Source: Prorocentrum cordatum
Lineage: Eukaryota > Sar > Dinophyceae > Prorocentrales > Prorocentraceae
Assembly: GCA_963575745.1 (NCBI GenBank)
Contig: CAUYUJ010001463.1
Coordinates: 23,501-87,500 of the forward strand
Length of the DNA stretch: 64,000 nucleotides
Reading direction: 5' to 3'
In this document: in pieces, positions 31,131-43,216 of the stretch
Numbering within the stretch: position 1 is the stretch's first letter
Layout of the letters: every line of letters begins with the position of its first letter
Notes under the pieces: generated by a model
The model's input: the letters and a program-made list of their open reading frames with translations, nothing else
What the model was told of the DNA's origin: nothing
Databases searched by the model: none
Translations under genes and position numbers: made by a program

Positions 31131-33515
31131 GCAGTACCCCTAGAGGTGCGGCCCAGCCCGTTCACCGACTCCTCGCCGCTCAAACGGGACCTGCGGGGGG
31201 GGGCCAAGCCACGGCGGGCCGGGGCCGCAGGTGCCACCCAGAACGAGGCCCAACAGGACTGGCGGGGCGAGACGGGACAGGCGGAGGGAAAAGGGCAAGG
31301 CCGCACCATCCCTCTGTGCATGCAGCATGACCAAGCCCGCCAGGACTAGCGACGACAACGTGGGTGATGCTGCGGGGCCATCCGATAGGCAAGGCGACTC
31401 CTGGCCGGTGCGTCGCCGTCGCTAGAAGGGTCACGGGCAGCAGGGGCGGCGGCAGTGGGCTGCCCTTCCGTATGGGTCGAAGACGCGAAACACTCCAGGA
31501 ACTGATCGAACTCCGCGACCAAACAAAAAGGGTGAGGGCAGCGTGGTGCCAGGGATGCACGGGCCTTGCCTGTGACGGGTGAGCCTCCGCACCCGCCACC
31601 CCACCCTGGCCATGCGATCCGAGAGACTGTTGCAATGGCACTGCAAGGATATCTGATTTGCCGTGTAGCGTGTACCTGTGCATCGTCGTTGCCGCGGAAG
31701 GGCAGGAAGCAAGCCCTGGAAAGTCTGGGGCGAACCGCGTGGGCGGTAGAACCAGCGGCGCGACGAGGGGGCCTTTGCTGCTAACGCCAAGGGCGCGACG
31801 TCGGGGGCAGGGGCAGCGCTAGAGGAAACGCCCACAGGCGAAGGGGGAAGAGGGCTGGGGCTGGGACACAAAGCGGACGGGCATAGGGACGGAGCCGGCG
31901 GCGAGGAAGGGGGAACGCGTGACGCGGGCCCCGGGCTCCCTCTGGGGCAGCGACGGTTAAGGCGCATTTGCCAGTCGCGGGCTGGCACGAGGGGCGCCAG
32001 CCAGTCCACGCATTTCTTCACGTCGCAGCGCGGCAGAATCAGTCCGCCGGCTGGCCGGGAAACGGCGCCGCAAAATAACCCGGATGCAACAGGAAGAAAA
32101 AAAGAAGATATCTGCGGCCACGGAAGGAAGGGAGGGGACGAGGGAGCGCACTCACGCGGCGGAGACCGCAGCGGGGCGCCCGGGGCGGCCGAGCCAGCGC
32201 TGCACCCCTGGCAGCGGACGAGGGGCGGCGTCGCCGCCGCGCCCAAGGCCGGGGCAGCGGCTGCAGCGCGCGGAGCCGAGGACCAGCAAAGACAAGCGGG
32301 GGAGGCGAGGAGGCTCCAGGCGCAAGCGAGGAGACAAGATCGAACGGCTGCTGGGCGGACCGCGCGGGGAGAGGCTGCAGCGCCGGCCCAAGGCGGGCAA
32401 GGCCAGGCCCGCCGGGCACGCGACACAAATCATGACGGAGGCTGGTGCGCCCGCAGGGCGAGCCAGGGAGCGGGCCGAGACAGGAGCCCGGCGCACCGTT
32501 GGTCGGCCGGAGAGGCGGAGCCAGCTGGGCGACCGCGCGGCACGGCGACGGAGCCACGGTGGCGGGAGCACGCGAGGCGCGCGAGGGCAGCGAGCCCCCA
32601 GAGCGAGGGGGGAGGGAAGCGGCGCCATTCCCAGGCCGGCGCACGCATCGCAGCCGATAGCGGGCGGCGCCCAGCCCAAGCGGGGGCCGGGCGAGGGCCC
32701 CTGGTCGAGGCGGCTGGGAAGCAGAAGAAAGGGAGGCGGCGCTGAGGCGCAGGCCCCCAGGTAAGAGGAGGCACCCGCGTCACCAAGCACGCCCCACTGG
32801 CCAGCAGGCCCAGGGCCATGACACGCGGCCCCCAGGTAGCCTCCAGGAACACGGTGGTCCTCCCAAGGGGCGAGCGCGGCATGGCTCTCACTCCTGGTCG
32901 GCGGCAACGGGTCCAGTCTCTCCACCAGCAGCTACACCGACAGCGTCTGTCGGCGCAGTCACGCTAACGAGGCCTGCAGGGGCGTTCTGGCGCCCAACTG
33001 ACGACACGGCCAGCGCGTCGCCCGCGCTAGGATCGTCACTCGCTCCTCCCAGGCTCAGACCGGGGACGCGACTGACCGTCGCGCGAGCAGGTGGCACAGG
33101 CGGCCCCTGGCGCCACTGGCCCCCAGGAGTAACATGGGATAGCCACTCTGGGCCCGAGCGCACACGGCGCAGGCCTGGGCCCGAGACACGGGGGAACAGG
33201 GCGAGGCCACGCCTCGCGCGTTCCGACCAGGAACTCGAAGCGAATCCAGCCGCGGAGACGGGGGGGCCCGAGCCGCACGGGACGGCGAGCCCCCACCCGA
33301 GCCCACCCGCGTTCATGGTCAATGGTCCCCGGCTGGACCCACGGACCAAACCCCGCGATGGAGCCAAGGCAGCGCCACGCCCTCTCGCTCAGCCCACTCT
33401 ACGACGTCGTGCCCAGCGGCCGCAGGCCCTCGGGGGGAGGCCGCACATTGGACAGCTGACCGCCTACCTGGGTCGAGAATGACGCGCCGCTTGTCCTCGT
33501 CTTGCGCCGCGCAGA
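31131..33515. other. GC-rich sequence with overlapping open frames, no gene recognised
   Basis: Long frames on the minus strand (for example 31431-32426, 32152-32925 and 32888-33367) are rich in Pro, Ala, Gly, Arg and Ser. They have no domain I can name. High GC lowers stop frequency, so openness alone is weak evidence. Possible decayed retroelement. Confidence 0.25.
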
Positions 33516-35280
33516 CTAAGTGCCAACCACTGGCAAACGCGGCCCCAGCCGCGCGCGAAAGCCTCGCGCGGGAGCCGCGCGACGCAGTCGCCAGACGTCT
33601 CGCCAGCGTGCGCGGGGCTTCCACATGATCAGCCTGCTGCGACGATTGCACCGCTTGCCCGCGCTCCCTGCCGCGGGGGCGCTGGTCGACGCGCGGGGCT
33701 CGGCGGCCGGCCGCGTCGTCGGCGGCGCCGCTGGCCGCGACCGCGACCGAGGCGCCGGCCCGCCCGTCGAAAAAAGCGTCGCAACGCGCGCGGGGCGCCC
33801 TGCATGCTCCTCCCCGACATCGCCGGCGCCGCGATCGTCGTCGCCCGAGCCAGGGCGGGCGCTGAGCAGTCGGAACGGGCTGGGTCTTCGGCCGCCGTCG
33901 CGACCTGGCGGCACCGGAGCGTCGGCCGCCACCCGGGGGCGCCGAGGGCTGCCAGGACTGGCGGGCTCGCCACCAGGGTGGGCGGCGAACCCGGCGGCGA
34001 CGATGGGGCCGGGGCCGGGGGGCCCGCCCGCGCCGCCACCCGCCCCCCCGCGCACCGGCCTCCATCCACCACGCGGCAGACAGCGGCAGCGTCTGCCTCT
34101 CCAGAGGCGACAGCGGCCGCGGGGATCTCCGCGTCGACGTCCGCCAACGCCTGGACGCCCCCTCCAAGAGGTGCTGCGCTCATCCCGGAAGGGGTGTCGC
34201 GCGAACTGGGCGGCCCGCCACGCCGGGGGCACACGGCGCAGCCTGCCGTCGGCCGCTGCGAAGGGGCCCCCGTGGCGCCCCCCACACACGACGCCGCGAA
34301 TCAGATCCCCGCAGGCGCGGCAGCGGAATTCAGACTGGGCCCGCCAAGCACGTCGGCCCCGGCCATCATTCTCGAGAAGGGCCGAGCGCGGCGGCGCAGC
34401 CTGGGGCTGCGCGCTGTCAAGTAGCGCCCTCTGGGCCCAATCGCAGAAATCACGGCAGAGCAGCGCGTCGTCGCCATGGGCGCCACCCGCGTCGCAGGTC
34501 ACCGCCGCCGCCCCAGCGTCGAAGCCCGCGGCCCCCCTCCTCCGCCCCCGACGCCGCGCCGCCCACCGGAGGGGCCAACATGTCGTCGCAGCCACGGACG
34601 GGGTGCTCAGGCTGGCCATGGATAGCCCGTCGCCCAGGACCAGGCGCGCCGGGAATACCAGGAGACAGGCGTTCTTCGAAGCAGATCCGCGGCGCGGCGA
34701 CGAGGCTGGGAGGCGCCCCCGGTCAGGGGCGGGGGCGGGCGAGCGACCCCGCGACCCTCCGCCGCAGGCCGGAGCGCCGCTGGTCGCACCCCCGCAAGCC
34801 CGGGTCCACCCAGGCGAGGCTCGCTGGTTTCCAATACTGCCATCATCGCCAGGGAAGCCACGGGCGGCGAGAGGACGGGGCGAAGGGGGTGAGCGGCGAG
34901 ACCGTCGCCACGCAGCGCGCTCTGACACGCCGGTCTGGCGCCGCTACCTCTGCGGATCTCATCGCCGGGCGCCCCCAGACAGCCCCCGTCGGGGCGCGTC
35001 GGTGCGAGGGCCCCCCGCGCCCCCCAAGGCTCCAGGAGAAGGCCGCAACAGGGCGCCCGCCTCGGCCGAGACGCTTCCCGAGCGGGCGAGCACTGAGCCA
35101 GCGGGGAACGCGACTGCGCGGGCCTCGCGAGCTGCGCCAACGACGAACTTGCAAGGCCACCCATGTCTGAGTTGCCACCGCCCGCAAGTTCACCATGCCT
35201 GCCCTCCTCCAGGAGCGCCCCAACCTCAGCCCAACGTTCGCGCCGCTGCTCGCGAAGTCCGTCGCGCGGTCGCGCAGCTG
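33516..35280 (-). other. Long minus-strand open frames, unrecognised
   Basis: A 470-codon minus frame (34928-33516) contains a Cys-rich patch (FRCRACGDLIRGVVCGG). A further minus frame covers 35280-34607. A 618-codon plus frame overlaps the same DNA, so coding status is undecided. No recognised domain. Confidence 0.2.
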
Positions 35281-35336
35281 GGGCCCGTCGCGCCGCTCGC
35301 AATGACGACGCCGAGAACCGTCGCGCCGTCGAACGT

Positions 35337-35505
35337 AAAGGGGCCCCAGAATACACAAATAAATACACACAAATAAAACGATTCCCCATATTTCCCATAT
35401 ATTATAGGTTTTTCCCCCCCCCCCGCCACTTCCCATTTTTTCGCATATTTTCCTGGGGATCGACGATTAATTGTGTCTATGTGTTTTTCCCCTCCTGAGA
35501 AGGTC
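35337..35505. repeat. GTCGACGA-family dispersed repeat, copy 3
   Basis: AAGGGGCCCCAGAATACACA, TTCCCCATATTTCCCATAT, a C run, CCACTTCCCATTTTTTCGCA, TTTTCCTGGGGATCGACGA, then TTAATTGTGTCTATGTG and TTTTTCCCCTCCTGAGA. Same order of words as copies at 1553 and 15598. Confidence 0.75.
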
Positions 35506-35533
35506 GCGCCGCCGGAGTCGATCGCGCCGCCCC

Positions 35534-36580
35534 CTAACCCCTTGCGCAACAGAGCGGCTCATCCACGCCCCCACCTGCACCGGCGGGGGCGCTGACTTCG
35601 GCGCACCCAGGTGCAGGGGCGACGACGCTGCCGACGGAGGTCCCGGCAGCGCCGGCGAGGGCGCCGGGGTCGTTGATCCGCCCTGCGGTGGCGAAGATGC
35701 CAGCGTCAATGGCCCGCACTGCGCTGACCAAGATTTCGGGGTCGCTGGCCCGCACTGCGCCGACGAGGGCGCCGGCGCCTGCGCTCCGGGCCGGGCGAGC
35801 GAGGACGCCGGCGCAGGTGCACCCGGGGGCGCTAGGCCAGTCGACCTCCACGGGGGGGCCTGAACATGCGTCGCCACGGAGTCCCAGGGCGCGCTCTGAT
35901 ATTGATTTCGCGGCGAGTCCAGCCTTGACACCGCCACTCTCGTCGCCAATCTCCTGCGGCCCCGCCCCCCCCATCATCCTGCACCCCCCGCGCGCGCCGA
36001 GACGACGCCGGCGTCGGCGCCCCCAACTGCGCCGGCGAAGATGCCGGCGTCGGCGCCCCCAGGTGGACGGGCAAAAAGCTGGCGACGGAGCTCCTGGCAG
36101 CGCTGGCGAAAATACGGGGGCCGTTGATCCGCACCGCGCTAGTGGCGACGCTGGAGTCGGCCTCGCTCGAGCTAGCGAGGATGCTGACGCCAGCGCCCCC
36201 CGCTGCCCCGGCAAGGTCGAGGCGTCGGCGCCCCCCGCTGCGCGGGCGAGGGCGCAGGCGCCCGCGATGCAGGCCGCCCCGCCCAGGCTGCCGACGCTGC
36301 CGCTCTCGGCTGAGCTGGCGGGGACGCCGGCGCCAGTGCTACCAGCTGCGCTGGCAGAGGTCCTGGCGCCGGTCACTTCGGCAGTGCTAGCGAGGGCGCT
36401 GGCGCCAGCGACCTCAGCTCTGTTGGCGAGTATATTGCCGTCGGAGCTCTCTGTTGCGCCGGCGAAGAGGCTGTCCGCAGTACTCCTGGATGCGCCAGCG
36501 AGGGCGCTGGCGCGGGCGCCCCAAGCTGATCTGGCGTGCGTCGGCGACCTAAGCTGTCCTGGCTCCGACACCTCTTCCAC
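35534..36580 (-). repeat. 36-bp minisatellite (12-residue repeat), open in several frames
   Basis: About 29 diverged 36-bp units. The minus frame is open for 348 codons with a 12-residue period (ALASTAEVTGAR, TSASAAGSTGAG, VPASSAESGSVG). Other frames are also open and show the same 12-residue period in different residues (for example SPALPGPPSAAS). No recognised domain, no clean start. Confidence 0.7.
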
Positions 36581-37017
36581 GACGGTCGCCCCCTCCCCGC
36601 CCTCGTCGCCGACCTCCGCCAGCCCGACGACCCCCTCCTCCTCGAAATGCGCCTCCCGACCCCCCGCCTAAGGGACAATGGCTGCAAGCACTCGCGCAGC
36701 GTGCCGGTGATCTCGGGGGCGGGCCCCATGATCGCTAGCATTCTCACGCGGCCGTGCTTGAGGTCTGTCTGGCGCTGGCTGTCGGGCATGCCGCCGCCGC
36801 GGGCCGCGGCCTCTGGAGACGCCGTCGCGGCCAAGCCGCCTCGGCGACGCGGGCGGCGGCAGCGGCCCCGGAAGCAGCACAAGCGGTGCCGCCAACGGCA
36901 GCGGATGCCGCCGCGGCGGCGGCCCACGCCGCCCCGCGGGCAGCACAGGCAGGGCCGCAGACCGCGGACGCCATCGCCGCCGGCGCGGCACTGAAGGCGC
37001 CAGCAGCAGGAGCAGCA

Positions 37018-37057
<40 letters not shown>

Positions 37058-37290
37058 GCCGCGCCTGGCGAGGGGCGCCCGACAGCCAGCGGCGCATCCA
37101 GGCCGCGGTCGGCCCGCGGCGGGGGGCCAGCGGCAGCGCCCGAGCGGCCGCCGCGCGTCGCCGCCGCCGGCGAGGCGCCGGCAGCAGCAGATGCAGCGCC
37201 AGGCAGCAGCAGCAGCAGCAGCAAGCCCCCAGCGCCAGCCGCCAGCAGGGGGCTGGCGGCGGCGGCGACGACGGCAGAAGCTGTGCCCAG
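36581..37290. other. GC-rich sequence with a CAG run
   Basis: Open in several frames. A CAG run at 37012-37056 gives Cys, Gln or Ala runs depending on frame. The minus frame from 37380 passes through poly-Cys, which argues against that frame being translated here. Confidence 0.4.
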
Positions 37291-37380
37291 ACCAAGCGGC
37301 CCAGCCCGCAGGCCGGCGGCCAGGCGCTGCCGACGCCGGATGGCGGCGCCCGACAGGCCACCAGCAGGAAGCGCGGACAT
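37291..37380 (-). CDS. Candidate first exon, similar to the one at 2522
   Basis: The minus-strand ATG at 37380-37378 starts MSALPAGGLSGAAIRRRQRL and continues AAGLRAGPLG. It matches MSALGAALSGAALRRRQRL at 2522 (+) at most positions, and codons mostly end in G or C. Beyond about 30 residues the similarity and codon bias fade. Upstream there is no clear spliced-leader relic. Function unknown. Confidence 0.3.
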
Positions 37381-37509
37381 GGCGTGGGAGGCAGGGGCAG
37401 GAACAGGGAAGGCCCTCTCTCTGCCCCCACTGGCAAGCAGGAGGTCGGGGTCGACCCCCTACCCCGCGGCCGCGGCCGCTGCGGCCCGCTCAAGCCGCTC
37501 TGACACAAA

Positions 37510-38108
37510 AAAACGTATCACCCGAAGCGTGGTTTGCTATTTTGGTATAATCACATGAAATATACATATATACACACAAACACATGCGTATATATTCATA
37601 TGCATATTATACATACAGATGAGGCCAAGATACGTCTTAGGGAAAACCTTGCAATGCCTGCGACCCTGGGGAGGAGCGTACAGCGTCGACCCAAGAAATC
37701 AACGCGGACATCCGAAAGCTCATGTCTGTGCCGTTGCTTGCTTTTGGCCAGAAGTATCGGGGCCCCGAAGGCCTCCAGGTCCACGGCGGCTCCGATGATC
37801 GACGAGCGCTGCTCGAGCACCTCCTCCTCGCAAGCGCGGGCGCCTCCGCGATCTCCCGCGGGGAGCGGCTCAGCCGGGCACATGAGCCCGTGCACGAACA
37901 GCTCCGCCACCTTCGCGTGAGGCTCGAGGACGGAAGTGCAAGGATCGAAAAGCGAAGTCCTCTGTGCCCTTTCATCCTTCGTTGTCCAAGGGCCTCCGGG
38001 GGCCACTGGGGACCTCTGGAGGCCTCTGGATACCTCTGGGTGCCTCCAGGACAACTGTGCCCGGCCACGAGAACCTACAGATACATCCATCCAAAAGCTG
38101 CCTAAACG
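37510..38108. other. AT-rich patch then unrecognised sequence
   Basis: TATACATATATACACACAAA-type sequence at 37560-37615. The rest is open in several frames without a recognised product. Confidence 0.3.
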
Positions 38109-38159
38109 ATGACGACGACGATCACGACGACGACGACGACGACGACGACGACTAAGACA

Positions 38160-38218
<59 letters not shown>

Positions 38219-38238
38219 AACGACGACAACCACGGCGA

Positions 38239-38277
<39 letters not shown>

Positions 38278-38325
38278 CCACGGCGATGACGACGACGACC
38301 ACGACCACGACCACGACGACGATGA

Positions 38326-38350
<25 letters not shown>
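38109..38350 (+). repeat. GAC tract
   Basis: About 240 bases of GAC with CAC and GGC interruptions. Further GAC-rich sequence continues at 38370-38470 and 38600-38670. Confidence 0.95.
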
Positions 38351-38357
<7 letters not shown>

Positions 38358-38689
38358 GCAACCGACAATGACTACGAGGATGACGACGACGGCGGCAGCG
38401 ACGACGACAACGACGACGACGAGAAGCGACGAGCGGCGAGCGATGACGACGGCGACGGCGGCGGTGACGCCGTCCAGAGGCCTCCCGAGGTCTCCGGCTG
38501 GGTCCCCACAAGTAGTCTCTGGAGGCTTCTGGAGGCCTCTTGAGGCCAATGACTACTAAAAGATTCGCAGACCACGACACCCTCAATCGCCATCGGCAGC
38601 GACGGCGACGACGGAGGCGACGACGGCGACGACGACGACGACGAGGAACGACGCCGACGACGACGACGACCATGAGCATGAAGAAGAAG

Positions 38690-38835
38690 ACATAGAAATC
38701 GGCATGGACATAGACATAGCCATAGACATAGACATAGACATAGACATAGACATAGACATAGACATAGACATAGACATAGACATAGACATAGACACAAGCC
38801 TAGGCAGATGAATAGGCATAGACATAGAGATAGAC
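38690..38835 (+). repeat. ATAGAC hexanucleotide array, left copy
   Basis: About 20 ATAGAC units with a few substitutions; the minus strand reads Met-Ser repeats. A second array of the same unit lies at 39790-40010, on the other side of a CCAAGAGG block. Confidence 0.95.
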
Positions 38836-38999
38836 ATGGGCGTAATTCGCCGGCCCAACGGGCCAGGGCGTGCCAAGATCTCCGGTAACAGGTAAACAGT
38901 ATTTCTAGTTCGCGCGCGCAGGGCGGCCCCTGGGGGTCCCCGAGCGAAAAGTACCCCAGGCGATCCCCGGCAGATCCCCGGCAGACTAGGGGTCAGAGA

Positions 39000-39600
39000 T
39001 GCCGGAATTCTGTTTCGGAGCCCAAGAGGGCTCCAGATCGCCCCAAGAGGGCCCCAAGAGGCCCCAAACATGGTCCAAGAGGGGCCCCAGACGCCCGAAG
39101 ATCGCTCCACGACGCCCAAGATGGCCTCCAGACGGCCCAAGAGGCCTCCAAGATGGCCCAAGAAGCATCTAAGAGGCCTCCAAAAAGGGCCCCAAGAAGC
39201 AAAAATCGTTGATTTTCCATTGGTTTTTGAAGGTTTTTGGCGTTCTCGCATTTTCAGCTTCCGACGCTCCAAGACGCCCCAAGAGGCCCCCAAGACCGCC
39301 CCAAGACCGCCCCAAGACGGCCCGAGAGGTCTCCAAGAGGGCCCCCAAACGGCCCAAGATGGCCCCAAGACTGCCCAAGAGGCCTCCAAGACGGCCCAAT
39401 ACACCCCCAAGACGGCTCCAAGAGAGGGCACAGACGGGGGACCCGAACGGGCATTTCGACATCTTTGCCCGAAGAGGCCCCTAGGAGGCCCCAAGAGGCC
39501 CCCAAGAGGCCCCAGGAGGCCCAAAAAACACCTCCAACAGGCCCCCGAGAGGCCTCCCAAGAGACCCCACGAAGCCTCCCAAAGAGGCGTCTTGTCCACG
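39000..39600. repeat. CCAAGAGG-type dispersed block 4
   Basis: GGCCCCAAGAGGCCTCCAAG-like units. The non-iterated part TTTTCCATTGGTTTTTGAAGG and CATTTTCAGCTTCCGACG (39209-39270) is related to 27545 and 27811. Confidence 0.8.
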
Positions 39601-39789
39601 ACCAGGGTTGGCCCAAAAAATACTCCAAGAAGCCATCGAGAGACCGCCTCCTCGTCCTCATCCTCCCCTCTTCATCCTCCTCCTCCTCCCCCTCCTCCAA
39701 CTTCTTCTCGCTCGCCACGAACACACAAACATATAGCACCAGCGATACAATGTGGGCCGGCGGAATGAGCGAAGCGATTAAATAATCGG

Positions 39790-40015
39790 CATTGACATAG
39801 ACATAGACATAGACATACACAGAGATATAGACATAGACAGAGACATCTACATAGACACAGACATAGACACAGACATAGACGATATGTATAGACATATATC
39901 GACATAGACATCGCCATAGACATCGACATAGACATCGACATAGACATCGACATAGGCATAGACATAGACATAAACATAGACATCGACATCGACATCTACA
40001 TAGAGACTGAAGACA
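39790..40015 (+). repeat. ATAGAC hexanucleotide array, right copy
   Basis: ATAGAC and CATCGACATAGA units, about 35 in all, with more variants than the left copy. Confidence 0.95.
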
Positions 40016-40319
40016 TATACGCGACGACCAACAGAGAGGCACGGCGGCGGCGGCGAGCCCACGGCGGCCACCGACGGCGAGACGGTTTCGACGGCTACGG
40101 CAACCGACGCCGACGGTGGCGGTGAAGACGGCGAAATGACGGCGGGGACAAACGACGGCGAAGGCGGCGAAGGCGGACGGCGACTACGGCCGGCGGATGG
40201 CGGGCCTTGCCGCGAACGGGGTCGCCAGGCAGCGGCCCGCCGCCCCACCGTCGCAGCAGCGCCGCAATGTCGGCGCGCACCGCGGCCGCGGCCACCGCGC
40301 CTGCCGTGGCCGTCTCGCC

Positions 40320-40555
40320 GTCGTCATGGTGGTGGTAGCCGTCATGATGGTGGTCGACGTCGTGGCCGTGGTCGTCGTCATGGTCGTGGTTGTGGTATTG
40401 GTCGTGGTGGTGGTCGTGGTGGTGGTCGTGGTCGTGGTCGACGTCGTAGCCGTGGTCAAGGTTGCAGTTGTGGTCGTGGTCGTGGTCGTGGTCGTGTCCG
40501 ACGTGGTCGCGGTCAAGGTGGTAGTTGTGGTCGTGGTTGCAGTCGTGATCGTGAC
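40320..40555 (+). repeat. GTGGTC / GTCGTG minisatellite
   Basis: 6-12 bp units of GTGGTCGTGGTC type, about 225 bases. Confidence 0.9.
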
Positions 40556-40559
40556 CGTC

Positions 40560-40749
40560 GTCACACTCATCATCATCCTCATCGTTGTCATCATTATCGC
40601 AGTCACTGGCACCACGTTCATGATCATCATCACCATCACCATCATGATATCACCAGCATCGTCATCATAATCGTCCTCACCATCACCCTCACAACCATCC
40701 TCACAATCATCATGATCAGCATCATCACCGACATCACCATCATCATCAC

Positions 40750-40797
<48 letters not shown>
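40560..40797 (+). repeat. CAT tract
   Basis: CATCAT and CATCAC units ending in a pure CAT run (40730-40796). Confidence 0.95.
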
Positions 40798-40798
<1 letters not shown>

Positions 40799-41103
40799 GT
40801 GGTGGGCAGTGCGTTGACCCATCCCACTGAGTTTATCTGGAGGGGGGAAATGGCATCTTCAGCTGTCTGGCCTGTTAAGTTACAGCTGCCGCCGAGGCTC
40901 TTCACGCCCCTGTTGCGGCCACCCTGCTTGAAGATCTCAAGTACTCTGAAACCCAAGCTCCATATGCCCAACCTCGAAACAAGAAGATTCTGAAACACAA
41001 CAATCCAGATTTCCTGGCCACGTCACAAACAAGCCCCCTTAGCTCGCATGCGCAGGCGCCCCAGACGCAGAACTCACTCGGCAGTCCTACTGCCTGAACT
41101 CAG
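40798..41103. other. No gene recognised
   Basis: Moderate-composition spacer on the 3' side of the minus-strand element relic. Confidence 0.3.
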
Positions 41104-42054
41104 TCACCTGCAGAATGCCGTCACTGTGAAGAACCACACGCGCACAAACCTGCGGGCCACGGTCACCCAGGCCCCTGGCAGGCGGCAGGCCTCGAGCTCC
41201 CTGTCTGTCATGGCACTAACGTACATGGCTGGCACGGGCAGGCCGTGCAACGTAGAGTTCAACTGCTGCAAGATGGCCTCCTTCTCGAGGGCGACGTCTG
41301 GGTCGAAGACGCCCCAAAAGGGGTGACCCCACTTGATCTTGAAGGCCATCTGGAGGTCACCCACGTGGATGCCGAATACGCCTGACGCTCCAGCAACTGC
41401 CCTGAGAGCCTCATCGGGTCGTGGAGGTGGTCGACTGATGTTCAGAAGTCTTTCACGAGCAACTTCGGCAGGAGGTCGGAGTCGTCGGCGGTGCGCTCGG
41501 CGCGGCGCTGGTGCATGGTCATGTTGGCCAGTTCGACGCCATGCCGCGCCTCGCCCAGCACGCTCATCGACTTCTTCGAAGCGCGAAGCGATGGCCGAGA
41601 CGCATTGGGCCGCGGTCACCACCGCCGAGAGGTCCCCGTACACAACGTGGCCCGCCGAGACCGAGACCTACGCCGCCACGCCCAGGACGGCGCCGACGTG
41701 CCTCACGGGCGTCGCCAGGTAAAGCCACTCCATTAGCATGACGGCCACGGCCGCCCACGTCACGCCGCGGCCGCAGGCCCTCCAGCACCAGCGCACCGCG
41801 GCCACGCCCACACGCAGCACCACCAAGCCGCACACGCCCTGGACTCGCAGCGGCCTGCGGCGGCTGCGGCACCACCGCCGCTGGCGGCGGGGCTGCCCGC
41901 GTCCCCGCGCAGACGGCCACGTCCCCAGGCGCTTGGGCTGGGCAACAGGCGCCAGCTGCGCGGGCGGCGCTGCCGGGGCCAGGAGCCCGTCCTCCAGCGC
42001 CCCCAGTCGCGGCATCGGCAGGGGTCTCGGCCCCGCCGCGGCAGGCGACGCCAC
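41104..42054 (-). pseudogene. Minus-strand open frame with membrane-like stretch, mobile-element associated, unrecognised
   Basis: One minus frame runs from about 42054 to a stop at 41104 with a single in-frame TAG at about 41668. It has a basic/aliphatic stretch, then WAAVAVMLMEWLYLATPV (hydrophobic), HVVYGDLSAVVTAAQCVSAI and SRFEEVDERAGRG. The well-behaved C-terminal part contains FGIHVGDLQMAFKIKWGHPF, ALEKEAILQQLNSTLHGLPV and DRELEACRLPGAWVTVARR. It lies directly downstream of the tyrosine-recombinase relic in the same orientation and overlaps its tail. It may be the first ORF of a neighbouring element copy. No domain name offered. Confidence 0.3.
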
Positions 42055-42119
42055 TCGGCGCCCTCGCGACAGCGGCGGCGGCCAGCCCGCGTGGGGCGGG
42101 CGCGAAGCAGCCGCGCCAC

Positions 42120-43065
42120 CTTCTCCCGTTGCCCAGAAGCGCCATGGTCACCGCTCTCGGGCTCGCCGAAGATGCCCGCGTGGAAGTAGCAGGACAGCTT
42201 TTCGGCCGCCTCGCGGACCAGCTGCGCAACGCCTCGCTGCTCAGCCTTGACCAAGACTCCGGATGCGGTAACACTATCCACGTAGATGCGGAGACTGGAT
42301 TCCGTGGGCCACCTTCCCTGCTCCTTGAAATTTTGCATTGGAAACGAGCACCACGAGCCGCGGAATCGCCGGCGAACCCCACGAGCACCCAGCGCGTCGC
42401 CCAATGGATGTCCAGATTCCAGGCCTCCTCACCCCGATTGAACCTGCGGCCATAATCCACAATCGAGCACGGGAAGAGGGGGTCCTCTGGAAGCGCCCCC
42501 TGGATGACCCGGCGCAGGAGGTCCCTTGGGACCCCGCAACGCTCCAGCATGAAAGCGCGTCCTATCATTTCGGCCTTTGGCCCCGATCTAGCCCCGAAGA
42601 CGATTACCCGATCTGACCCAGTTAGGTTGACGATCTGACCACACTCTCGATTATGACAGTGGCACAGACTTTCCTCTGAGCTGGAAAACCGAAGCCGGGC
42701 AAAGTCCCCGATCCACCTGGAGCAGAAGTCCCACTCCGAGCCTCGGTGCTCCCCAGCAGGCAAAGTACATCGCCATCAGGTTCGCTGGTAGTCGTCCCAG
42801 GGGCGGAGCATGCTTGACTTCTGCTGGAACACGCCATGCATCAGATATGGAGTGCGACCAAGTCAACTTCCTCCTCAGGCGTGGGACCACGATCTCCACT
42901 GCCGCCACCACGTACTCCAAGGTGCACTTGGTGAGTCTGATGTCGTTAATGAACTCGACGAGCAGGTCGCCCCACGGCTAGAGTCCGTCGGGGGCGAAGC
43001 CGCGCTCGTCCAAGTAGTTCACGGACTTCAGCGCCGCTGCCATGTAGGTGGCCAGGACATGCGGA
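42120..43065 (-). pseudogene. Tyrosine recombinase (integrase) relic of a DIRS- or Crypton-like element
   Basis: On the minus strand: SVNYLDERGFAPDGL, an in-frame stop, then LLVEFINDIRLTKCTLEYVV. This is the pattern of a core-binding domain with YLxxxG and an LxxYxxA helix. Next PRLRRKLTWSHSISDAWRV and PPLGRLPANLMAMYFACWG with PRLGVGLLLQV. After frameshifts come IVNLTGSDRVIVFGARSG with PKAEMIGRAF, RDLLRRVIQG, FNRGEEAWNLDIHWATRW and FAGDSAARG. Finally RWPTESSLRIYVDSVTASG. The final SLRIYVD matches the tail of tyrosine recombinases that carries the catalytic Tyr, and GFAGDSAARG sits where the HxxR-helix region is expected. The canonical HxxR looks degraded. The element carrying it also has a gag-like protein, a C5-methyltransferase-like motif and an RT-connection-like segment, suggesting a DIRS-like retroelement. 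Dead: stop plus frameshifts. Confidence 0.55.
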
Positions 43066-43216
43066 CTCATCCCCTCAAGAGACGCAGCACCAAACCTCCA
43101 CGGCTCCGACATGGCTCAAGTCGCGCAGGTCAGCAGGTTGCCTGGTCGTCCCCAACCAAGAATCAGAACTGGCGCGCGACGCCAGCGCTGCTGCTGTCTT
43201 CTGTCGCAACAAATGA

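Noticed and set aside
33520-35376. A 618-codon plus-strand frame as a gene
   Set aside because: Overlapped by a 470-codon minus frame on the same DNA. Very high GC explains both, and there is no domain or codon-bias argument to choose.
36373-37290. Continuation of the MSALPAGG frame through poly-Cys
   Set aside because: A run of about 15 Cys from a CAG tract read in the TGC phase is implausible as protein; the exon probably ends before it.
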